Below, in pieces: positions 44,268 through 51,413 of a DNA stretch of 64,000 bases. Origin of the DNA: Sphingomonas sp. LY29 (GTDB taxonomy: Bacteria; Pseudomonadota; Alphaproteobacteria; Sphingomonadales; Sphingomonadaceae); NCBI RefSeq assembly GCF_035593985.1, contig NZ_CP141587.1, positions 2,044,001 to 2,108,000 on the forward strand. The letters are read 5' to 3'. Both the position numbers and the translations under genes were made by a program. Below the pieces are notes generated by a model. The model was not told the DNA's origin. It saw nothing but the letters and a program-made list of their open reading frames with translations, and searched no databases. Each line of letters opens with the position of its first letter. Within the stretch, counting starts at the first letter, position 1.

Positions 44268-44803
44268 TGAGCCGCATCGGTAAAAAGCCGGTCGCGATGC
44301 CTTCGGGCGTTAGCGCCAACGTCGAGGGCCAGACCCTGACGGTGAAGGGGCCCAAGGGCACCCTGTCGATGCCCGTGATGGACGACCTCGTGACCTACAC
44401 CATCGAGGACGGCCAGATCAGCGTGAAGCCGGTCAACGCCTCGCAGCGCTCGCGCGCCGCCTGGGGGATGCAGCGTACCAACGTGCAGAACCTGGTCACC
44501 GGCGTGACCGAGGGCTTCTCGAAGGTTCTCGAGATCAACGGCGTCGGATATCGTGCACAGGCTCAGGGCAAGAACCTGAAGCTTCAGCTCGGCTACAGCC
44601 ACGACGTCAATGTCGCGGTGCCGGAAGGTCTTGAGGTCAAGACCCCCGACAACACCACCGTCGAGATCAGCGGGATCGACCGCCAGAAGGTCGGACAGCT
44701 GGCCGCCGAGATTCGTCGCTGGCGCAAGCCGGAGCCCTACAAGGGCAAGGGCATCAAATATCGCGGCGAGTATATCTTCCGCAAAGAAGGCAAGAAGAAG
44801 TAA
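44267..44803 (+). CDS. rplF: 50S ribosomal protein L6
   Basis: This 178-residue two-domain protein starts [15 protein letters not shown] and contains INGVGYRAQ and [23 protein letters not shown] at the end, close to the sarcin-ricin loop. It is coupled to rpsH and followed 3 bp later by rplR. Confidence 0.99.
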   Translation: MSRIGKKPVAMPSGVSANVEGQTLTVKGPKGTLSMPVMDDLVTYTIEDGQISVKPVNASQRSRAAWGMQRTNVQNLVTGVTEGFSKVLEINGVGYRAQAQGKNLKLQLGYSHDVNVAVPEGLEVKTPDNTTVEISGIDRQKVGQLAAEIRRWRKPEPYKGKGIKYRGEYIFRKEGKKK

Positions 44804-44806
44804 GCC

Positions 44807-45160
44807 ATGGCGAAACTTTCCATCTTCGACCGCCGCCGTCGCCGCGTCCGTACCGCGCTCAAGGCGCGTGCTTCGGGCAAGCCGCGCCTGTCGGTTCACC
44901 GTTCGGGCCGTCACATCTACGCACAGCTCATCGACGATGCAGCGGGCAAGACCATCGCGTCGGCCTCCAGCCTCGACAAGGATCTGCGCAAGGATGGCGG
45001 CGCGACCCGCGACTCTGCCGCGACTGTCGGCAAGACGCTGGCCGAGCGTGCCAAAAAGGCGGGTGTCTCCGCGGTCGTGTTCGATCGTGGTGGCTTCCTT
45101 TTCCATGGCCGGGTGAAGGCCCTCGCCGATGCCGCTCGCGAAGGCGGACTGGAGTTCTAA
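44807..45160 (+). CDS. rplR: 50S ribosomal protein L18
   Basis: This 117-residue 5S rRNA-binding protein has [20 protein letters not shown] and the end [28 protein letters not shown]. It abuts rpsE with no gap. Confidence 0.98.
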   Translation: MAKLSIFDRRRRRVRTALKARASGKPRLSVHRSGRHIYAQLIDDAAGKTIASASSLDKDLRKDGGATRDSAATVGKTLAERAKKAGVSAVVFDRGGFLFHGRVKALADAAREGGLEF

Positions 45161-45904
45161 ATGGCTGACGAGAACCAAACCCCGCAGGCTGACGCCGCGC
45201 CCGAAGCCGCTGCTCCTGAAGCAGCAGCCCCCGCAGCAGCGCCCGAGGGCCGTGGACCGCGTGGCGGCCGTGGCCGTGGCGGACCCGGTGGCGGTCGCGA
45301 CAATCGCGGCGGCGGAAACCGTGGTCGCCGTGACGATCGTCGCGGCGGACGTGGCGGCGACGACGACGGCGAAGAGCTGATCGAGAAGCTGGTGCACATC
45401 AATCGCGTGTCGAAGACGGTCAAGGGCGGTAAGCGCTTCGGCTTCGCCGCGCTGGTCGTGGTCGGCGACGGCAAGGGCCGCGCCGGTTTCGGTCACGGCA
45501 AGGCGCGCGAAGTGCCGGAAGCCATCTCCAAGGCCACTGCGGCTGCGAAGAAGGCCATGGTTCGCGTTCCCCTTCGCGACGGTCGTACGCTGCACCATGA
45601 CGGCAACGGTCACTTCGGTGCCGGCAAGGTCACGGTTCGCTCGGCTCCGTCGGGTACCGGCATCATCGCCGGTGGTCCGATGCGCGCCGTGTTCGAAAGC
45701 CTTGGTGTCCACGACGTGGTCACCAAGTCGGTCGGCACGTCGAACCCGTACAACATGATCCGTGCGACCTTCGAGGCGCTCAAGGAACAGACCAGCCCGC
45801 GCAGTGTCGCGCAGCGTCGTGGCAAGAAGGTCGCCGACCTCCTTGGCCGTGGCGGGCTCGACAAGGCCGAGGCCGAAGCGACCGCCGAAGCGGTCACGGA
45901 GTAA
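45161..45904 (+). CDS. rpsE: 30S ribosomal protein S5 with RGG-rich N-terminal extension
   Basis: This 247-residue protein has the S5 core starting near residue 70 ([24 protein letters not shown]), through [15 protein letters not shown] to the C-terminus. About 70 residues precede it: an Ala/Pro/Glu-rich stretch (about 8-28), then RGG and GRG repeats mixed with Asp (about 30-68), like RNA-binding disordered tails. E. coli S5 has 167 residues in total. The ATG abuts the rplR stop, so the extension is genuinely translated unless internal initiation occurs. The unusually high GC of this stretch reflects Gly/Arg codons. Confidence 0.95.
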   Translation: MADENQTPQADAAPEAAAPEAAAPAAAPEGRGPRGGRGRGGPGGGRDNRGGGNRGRRDDRRGGRGGDDDGEELIEKLVHINRVSKTVKGGKRFGFAALVVVGDGKGRAGFGHGKAREVPEAISKATAAAKKAMVRVPLRDGRTLHHDGNGHFGAGKVTVRSAPSGTGIIAGGPMRAVFESLGVHDVVTKSVGTSNPYNMIRATFEALKEQTSPRSVAQRRGKKVADLLGRGGLDKAEAEATAEAVTE

Positions 45905-45909
45905 TCAGC

Positions 45910-46086
45910 ATGGCCACCATCAAGATCACGCAGACCGGTTCGCCGATCCGCCGTCACAAGACCCAGCGCGCGACGCTGGTCGGCCTTGGCCTCAACAAGA
46001 TGCACCGCACGGTCGAGGTCGAAGCGACCCCGGAAGTGATGGGCCAGGTTCGCAAGGTCGCGCACCTGCTCAAGGTCGAAAACTAA
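45910..46086 (+). CDS. rpmD: 50S ribosomal protein L30
   Basis: This 58-residue protein reads [19 protein letters not shown], then a core with [21 protein letters not shown] and an end HLLKVEN. The length and pattern match bacterial L30. It begins 5 bp after rpsE, and a 71-bp gap separates it from rplO. Confidence 0.97.
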   Translation: MATIKITQTGSPIRRHKTQRATLVGLGLNKMHRTVEVEATPEVMGQVRKVAHLLKVEN

Positions 46087-46157
46087 ACATCAACCGGATG
46101 GCGGTGGGCGTCGTGCCCGCCGCCTCCAGCGCGAAATAAGCGAAAGCGAGTGCACAC

Positions 46158-46718
46158 ATGACGATCAAGCTCAACGAACTCCGCGACAATCCCGGCGCCC
46201 GCAAGGACCGCGTCCGCGTCGGCCGCGGCATCGGCTCTGGTGTCGGCAAGACTGCCGGCCGTGGTCAGAAGGGGCAGAAGAGCCGCTCGGGCGTCTCGAT
46301 CAAGGGCTTCGAGGGCGGCCAGATGCCGCTCCACATGCGGATCCCGAAGCGCGGCTTCAACAACATCTTCGCCAAAGATTTCGCCGAAGTGAATCTGGGC
46401 GCGATCCAGAAGATGATCGATGCCGGCAAGCTTGAAGGCACGGGCACGCTCGACCATGCCGCGCTGAAGGCCGCTGGCCTGGCACGCGGTGGCAGCGACG
46501 GAGTCCGCCTTCTCGCCAAGGGCGAACTGACCAGCAAGGTCAGCTTCAAGGTTTCGGGCGCGTCGAAAGGCGCGATCGAGGCGGTCGAGAAGGCTGGTGG
46601 CAAGGTCGAGGTGATGCAGGTCGTCACCGCCGCCGAAAAGGCCGCCGCGAAGAAGGGCAAGGCCCGTCTCGCGCGCATCGCCGCCAAGGACGAAAAGAAC
46701 GCGGCAAAGAAGGCGTAA
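46158..46718 (+). CDS. rplO: 50S ribosomal protein L15 with Lys/Ala tail
   Basis: This 186-residue protein starts [28 protein letters not shown], with the glycine-rich [23 protein letters not shown], and then the L15 core. The last 40 residues are Lys/Ala-rich ([29 protein letters not shown]) beyond the roughly 144-residue E. coli protein. A terminator-like hairpin follows. Confidence 0.97.
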   Translation: MTIKLNELRDNPGARKDRVRVGRGIGSGVGKTAGRGQKGQKSRSGVSIKGFEGGQMPLHMRIPKRGFNNIFAKDFAEVNLGAIQKMIDAGKLEGTGTLDHAALKAAGLARGGSDGVRLLAKGELTSKVSFKVSGASKGAIEAVEKAGGKVEVMQVVTAAEKAAAKKGKARLARIAAKDEKNAAKKA

Positions 46719-46772
46719 CGTCGCCTTGTTTCACGCGGGGGGCTTCGCAGCGACGCCTCAGTGACTATATCG

Positions 46773-46813
46773 GGCGGCGGGGGGCTTCGGGCCTGCCGCC
46801 GCCTGACTTTTTT
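46773..46813 (+). terminator. Terminator-like hairpin between rplO and secY
   Basis: GGCGGCGG and CCGCCGCC pair at the base of a stem that closes on a TTCGG loop, followed by TGAC and six T. It lies inside a single-direction operon, so it may be a partial terminator or attenuator that lowers secY-adk relative to ribosomal protein mRNA. Confidence 0.7.
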
Positions 46814-46826
46814 CTAGGGATACTTC

Positions 46827-48197
46827 ATGGCATCCGCAGCCGAACAATTGGCCGCCAACATTTCGCTGGCAAGCTTCACCAAAGCCACCGAGCTCAAGAA
46901 GCGCCTGTGGTTTACGCTCGGGGCGTTGATCCTGTTCCGCCTGCTGTCGTTCGTGCCGATTCCCGGTATCGATCCCCGCGCGCTAGCCTCGCTATTCCAG
47001 ACGCAGCAGGGCGGCGTCCTCGATTTCTTCAACACCTTTTCGGGCGGCAGCCTGGAGCGCATGTCGATCATCGCGCTCGGCGTCATGCCCTACATCACCG
47101 CCTCGATCGTCGTTCAGCTGGGCGGCACGCTCTACGAGCCGTGGAAGCAGCTCAAGAAAGAGGGTGAGGTCGGGCGCAAGAAGCTCAACCAGTACACTCG
47201 CTACCTGACCGTGCTTCTGACGACGGTGCAGGGCTATTTCATCGCGGCCGGCCTCGAAGGCCTTGCTGCGACCCAAGGCATCTCCGCGGTTGTCGAGCCC
47301 GGAACTTTGTTCCGCGTCGCCGCGACCGTCAGCCTCGTCGGCGGTACGATGTTCCTCATGTGGATCGGTGAACAGATCACCAGCCGCGGCATCGGCAACG
47401 GCGTCTCGCTGATCATCATGGCGGGCATCGTCGCCACGCTGCCGCAGACGCTGGCCCAGCTGTTCGAAGGCGGTCGTACGGGCACGATGGACCCGCTGCT
47501 CGTGTTCGGCATCGTCATCGCCGTCGTCGCGCTCGTCCTGTTCATCTGCTTCATGGAGCGCGCCCAGCGCCGCGTCCTGGTGCAATATCCAAAACGGCAG
47601 ACCGCGCGCGGCACGATGCAGCAAGAGCGCAGCCACCTTCCGCTCAAGCTGAACACCGCCGGCGTCATCCCGCCGATCTTTGCGTCTTCGCTGCTGCTGA
47701 TGCCGTTGACGGTGCTGCAGTTCGCGGGCGGCGGTGCGACCGATACCGACAGCGCGTCGAACGACTTCCTGATCACCGTCACCACCTACCTGCAGCACGG
47801 CGCCCCGTTGTACCTGCTGCTGTATGCCGCCGGGATCATCTTCTTCTGCTTCTTCTACACCGCGGTGCAGTTCAATTCGGAAGAGACGTCGGAAAACCTG
47901 AAGCGCCACGGCGGCTTCATCCCTGGCATCCGCCCGGGCAAGGCGACCGAGAATTATTTCGATTACCTGCTCAATCGGATCACGGTGATCGGCGCCGCCT
48001 ATCTCGTCACCATCTGCCTCATCCCGGAAATCGCGTTGAGCCAGGCGGGCGTGCCCTTCTACCTTGGCGGGACGAGCTTGCTCATCGTCGTCAACGTGAC
48101 CATGGATACGGTCAGCCAGATCCAGAGCCATCTGATCGCGCACCAATATGGTGACCTGATCAAGAAGGCGAAGCTCAAGGGCGGACGTCGCCGCTAG
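46827..48197 (+). CDS. secY: Protein translocase subunit SecY
   Basis: This 456-residue ten-helix channel of the general secretion pathway has the early helix region GALILFRLLSFVPIPGIDP, NGVSLIIMAGIVA, the cytoplasmic loop ERAQRRVLVQYPKRQ and the C-terminal loop GGFIPGIRPGKAT before the last helices. It is the classic SecY downstream of rplO. TCTAGGGATACTTC before the ATG includes AGGGA. Confidence 0.99.
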   Translation: MASAAEQLAANISLASFTKATELKKRLWFTLGALILFRLLSFVPIPGIDPRALASLFQTQQGGVLDFFNTFSGGSLERMSIIALGVMPYITASIVVQLGGTLYEPWKQLKKEGEVGRKKLNQYTRYLTVLLTTVQGYFIAAGLEGLAATQGISAVVEPGTLFRVAATVSLVGGTMFLMWIGEQITSRGIGNGVSLIIMAGIVATLPQTLAQLFEGGRTGTMDPLLVFGIVIAVVALVLFICFMERAQRRVLVQYPKRQTARGTMQQERSHLPLKLNTAGVIPPIFASSLLLMPLTVLQFAGGGATDTDSASNDFLITVTTYLQHGAPLYLLLYAAGIIFFCFFYTAVQFNSEETSENLKRHGGFIPGIRPGKATENYFDYLLNRITVIGAAYLVTICLIPEIALSQAGVPFYLGGTSLLIVVNVTMDTVSQIQSHLIAHQYGDLIKKAKLKGGRRR

Positions 48198-48228
48198 TCA
48201 CCGGCGCGAACAGGGGAGCGTTTCGACC

Positions 48229-48873
48229 TTGGACATCATTCTTCTCGGACCTCCCGGCGCGGGCAAGGGGACACAGGCGCAGCGCCTGCAGACCAATCGC
48301 GGCATGATTCAGCTGTCGACGGGCGACATGCTTCGCGAAGCGGTTGCCAAGGGCACCCCGACCGGGCTGAAAGCCAAGGCCGTGATGGAAGCAGGCGAGC
48401 TGGTCAGCGACGCGATCGTGTCAGCGCTGATCGGCGAGCGGCTCGACAGCGCCGAGGGTCATGGCGCGATCTTCGACGGCTTCCCGCGGACGCAGCATCA
48501 GGCCGAAGCACTCGAGATCCTGCTCGGCGAACGCCGTCGCAAGCTAGACTATGTGATCGAACTGGTGGTCGACGAAGAGGCTCTCGTAACGCGCATCACC
48601 GGTCGCTTCACCTGCGCCAAGTGCGGCGCGCCGTACCACGACCAGTTCCATACCCCGCGCGTCGAAGGCACGTGCGACAATTGCGGGAACCACGAATTCA
48701 AGCGCCGGCCCGACGACAATGAGCAGACCGTCCGGACGCGGATGGCCGAGTATCGCGCGAAGACCGCGCCGATCTTGCCATTCTATCGCGACAAGGGGCT
48801 CGTCCGTCAGGTCGACGGCATGGCCAGCGTCGAGGCCGTCGCGGCCGCGATCGACGCGATTCTGGATTCCTGA
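48229..48873 (+). CDS. adk: Adenylate kinase with zinc-finger-type LID
   Basis: This 214-residue enzyme interconverts ATP + AMP and 2 ADP. It has the P-loop LGPPGAGKGTQ, DGFPRT and a LID with four cysteines (CAKC, then CDNC, about C127 to C150). These should bind zinc, as in the long bacterial form. The start is TTG at 48229, after AGGGGAGCG, 31 bp downstream of secY. It ends the ribosomal cluster here; rpsM is not downstream. Confidence 0.97.
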   Translation: MDIILLGPPGAGKGTQAQRLQTNRGMIQLSTGDMLREAVAKGTPTGLKAKAVMEAGELVSDAIVSALIGERLDSAEGHGAIFDGFPRTQHQAEALEILLGERRRKLDYVIELVVDEEALVTRITGRFTCAKCGAPYHDQFHTPRVEGTCDNCGNHEFKRRPDDNEQTVRTRMAEYRAKTAPILPFYRDKGLVRQVDGMASVEAVAAAIDAILDS

Positions 48874-48939
48874 CCTCGCATCATTGCGAACGCCGGCGGA
48901 TCGAGGCACTCTCTCTTCGTTAAGGGGGGAGGATCGACC

Positions 48940-49464
48940 ATGCGCACGCTGTTGATCGCTGCCGGCATGCTGGCGGCCACGCCGGCATCGGCCGAGGTGC
49001 TGTCGGCCAGTACCAATGGGTTCGAAATCCGGCACTCGGCCAATCTCGTCATCCCGCAAGCGCGCGCTTACGCCGCGTTCGGACAAATTTCCCAATGGTG
49101 GTCGAAAGACCATAGCTATTCGGGCGACGCCTCGCGCCTATCGCTGCAACTGCGCCCCGGCGGCTGCTTCTGCGAAACGCTCGACGGGGGTGGTGGCGTT
49201 GAGCATCTGCGCATCGCCTATCTCCAGCCCGGCGAGCGCGTCGTCATGACCGGCAGCCTCGGCCCGCTGCTCTACGAGGGCACCAGCGGCGCGATGGACA
49301 TTCAGTTCGAAAAGATCGCCGGCGGGACACGGATCGTGATGACTTATCGCGTGGCAGGCTTCGCGCGGGGCAATGCGGCGACGATCGCACCGGCGGTCGA
49401 TCAGGTCCTGGGGGAGCAGATGAAGCGGCTGCGAATATTCGCCGCCGGATCGGGCCGGCGCTAG
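48940..49464 (+). CDS. Secreted SRPBCC (START/AHSA1-like) protein
   Basis: This 174-residue protein has a signal peptide (1-18, ending ATPASA) and an SRPBCC fold: IPQARAYAAFGQISQWWSKDHSYSGDASRLSLQLRPGG and a C-terminal helix LGEQMKRLRIFA. It should be a periplasmic hydrophobic-ligand or lipid-binding protein. No partner is evident. GGGGGGAGG precedes the ATG. It overlaps the convergent folA by 4 bases. Confidence 0.83.
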   Translation: MRTLLIAAGMLAATPASAEVLSASTNGFEIRHSANLVIPQARAYAAFGQISQWWSKDHSYSGDASRLSLQLRPGGCFCETLDGGGGVEHLRIAYLQPGERVVMTGSLGPLLYEGTSGAMDIQFEKIAGGTRIVMTYRVAGFARGNAATIAPAVDQVLGEQMKRLRIFAAGSGRR

Positions 49465-49952
49465 GCGCGCACCAAGCTGACCGTGCGCCACGACGGCGTG
49501 TCGCCGGTGGCCAGATGATCCTCGCTCGCGACTTCGTGCCAGCGCTCGCTCGATCGTAGGTCGGGCATCGACACGTCGCCTTCGACCGTTTCGAGCACTT
49601 CGGTCAACTCGATATGATCGGCGATCGGCTCGAATAGGGCGAAGATCGCTGCGCCGCCGATGACTGAAATCGGCGTGTCTCCGGCAAGCGCGATCGCGCC
49701 GTCCACATCGTGCGCCACTTCCACGCCCTCGTGGCTCCAGTCGGCGTCGCGCGTCATTACGATGTGGCGGCGGCCGGGCAGGATGCCGGGCAGGCTGTCG
49801 AACGTCTTGCGCCCCATGATCATCGCGCTGCCCATGGTCAGCGCCTTGAACCGCTTGAGGTCGCCGGGGATGTGCCACGGTAGGTCGTTGTCCCGGCCGA
49901 TGACGCCGTTAATGGCGCGGGCAAGGACGATGGTGATGGGGGGGCGGGTCAT
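49461..49952 (-). CDS. folA: Dihydrofolate reductase
   Basis: This 163-residue enzyme reduces dihydrofolate with NADPH. IVLARAINGVIGRDNDLPWHIPGDLKRFKALTMG holds the active-site Asp and the Trp of the classic ALA-x-N-x-x-IG-x-D-x-x-LPW motif, then MGRKTFDSLPG and ISVIGGAAIFALF. AGGAGGGG precedes the ATG at 49952; the longer open frame to 50021 has no family character. No thyA neighbour is seen. It is also the target of trimethoprim in bacteria. Confidence 0.96.
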   Translation of the reverse strand: MTRPPITIVLARAINGVIGRDNDLPWHIPGDLKRFKALTMGSAMIMGRKTFDSLPGILPGRRHIVMTRDADWSHEGVEVAHDVDGAIALAGDTPISVIGGAAIFALFEPIADHIELTEVLETVEGDVSMPDLRSSERWHEVASEDHLATGDTPSWRTVSLVRA

Positions 49953-50002
49953 GACCCCTCCTACGCTTGCGGGGGCGGCGGCGGCAAGCGTAGGGAAGGG
50001 CG

Positions 50003-51406
50003 ATGAACCCGGCCCAGGCAAGTTTAATCGAACAGGCGCGGGCGCGCCTCGGGCAACGGATCGCGATCACCGATGCGGCGGATATCGAACCATGGCTGAC
50101 CGACTGGCGCGGGCGATGGACGGGCCGGGCGGAGGCAATCCTTCAGCCCGGATCGACCGACGAAGTCGCCGCGCTGGTCGGGATGGCGGGAGAGGCGAAC
50201 GTCCCGTTCGTTCCGCAGGGTGGCAACACCTCGATGGTGGGGGGCGCCACGCCACCCGAGGATGGATCGGCGCTAATCCTGTCGCTTCGTCGGATGAACC
50301 GAATTCGGAGCATCGACCGCTCCGCCATGCGCGCCGTCGCAGAGGCGGGCGTCATCCTGCAGAACTTGCATGGCGCCGCGGCGGGCAAGGGGCTTCGCTT
50401 TCCGCTGACGCTCGGGGCGCGGGGCAGTGCGACCGTTGGCGGGCTCGTCTCGACCAACGCCGGCGGAACGCAGGTCCTCCGCTTCGGACCGATGCGCGCG
50501 CTGGTCGAGGGGGTCGAGGCGGTCCTTCCCGACGGCACGATCCACGATGGGCTCGGCGGTCTCAAAAAAGACAATCGCGGCCCCAGCATCGACCAACTGC
50601 TGATCGGGGCGGAGGGAACGCTGGGCATCGTCACCGCAGCGCGACTTCGCCTGGTCCCGGCGGCAAGCGGTCGGGCGGTTGCTTGGCTTGGGCTTGCGAG
50701 CCCCCAGGTAGCGCTCGATGCCCTCCGCGCGCTCGAAGGGCAGAGCGACCGGATCGAGGGATTTGAACTATTACCTGCGGAGTCGCTCGATGCCGCGATC
50801 GGGCATTTGCCGGGCGCACGAGCGCCGCTCGACGGCCGGCACAAGTGGCATGTGCTGGTCGAGATGACCGGCGCTGACGCTGCCGAGACCCTTCCGAACT
50901 TGCTCGCGCCTTTGATCGACTCTGGCCTTGTCGGCGACGCGACCATCGCTTCGAGCGAGGCGCAGGCCGAGGCTTTCTGGCGCTTGCGGGATGGATTGTC
51001 GGAAGCGGAGAAGGCGGCATACGGGCCCGCCACGCAGCACGACATCAGCGTGCCGGTCGAAGCAATGCCGCGCTTCATGACCGACGCCGCCCGCGCGGTC
51101 GAACAAGCCTTCCCCGGCACCCGCGCCTCCGGCTTTGGCCACCTTGGCGACGGCAACGTCCATTTTCACGTCCGCGCCGGATCGCGCGCCGACGACGGAT
51201 GGCTTGGCCGCGAGGGTGGAGCCGTGTCGCGCTTCGTCCACGATCTCGTCGCTGCGGCGGGCGGATCGATCAGCGCGGAGCATGGAATCGGCCAGATGAA
51301 GCGCGACGAACTGGCCCGCCTCGACCCTGTCCGTGTCGCCCACATCCGCGCGATCAAGGCCGCGCTCGATCCGCGCGGCCTGATGAACCCCGGCAAGCTG
51401 GTCTAG
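50003..51406 (+). CDS. FAD-linked oxidoreductase, D-2-hydroxyglutarate/lactate dehydrogenase-like
   Basis: This 467-residue flavoprotein of the GlcD/VAO type has the FAD-binding PCMH region (EAILQPGSTDEVAALVGMA ... GNTSMVGGATP, and GGLVSTNAGGTQVLRFG) and a C-terminal FAD-oxidase domain with the metal and substrate motifs HLGDGNVHFH and SAEHGIGQMK. This layout fits D-2-hydroxyglutarate dehydrogenase (D2HGDH/SerA-partner) or a D-lactate dehydrogenase; D2HGDH is the more likely. AGGGAAGGGCG precedes the ATG. It ends 7 bp before the convergent GH3 gene. Confidence 0.85.
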   Translation: MNPAQASLIEQARARLGQRIAITDAADIEPWLTDWRGRWTGRAEAILQPGSTDEVAALVGMAGEANVPFVPQGGNTSMVGGATPPEDGSALILSLRRMNRIRSIDRSAMRAVAEAGVILQNLHGAAAGKGLRFPLTLGARGSATVGGLVSTNAGGTQVLRFGPMRALVEGVEAVLPDGTIHDGLGGLKKDNRGPSIDQLLIGAEGTLGIVTAARLRLVPAASGRAVAWLGLASPQVALDALRALEGQSDRIEGFELLPAESLDAAIGHLPGARAPLDGRHKWHVLVEMTGADAAETLPNLLAPLIDSGLVGDATIASSEAQAEAFWRLRDGLSEAEKAAYGPATQHDISVPVEAMPRFMTDAARAVEQAFPGTRASGFGHLGDGNVHFHVRAGSRADDGWLGREGGAVSRFVHDLVAAAGGSISAEHGIGQMKRDELARLDPVRVAHIRAIKAALDPRGLMNPGKLV

Positions 51407-51413
51407 GAAGCGC

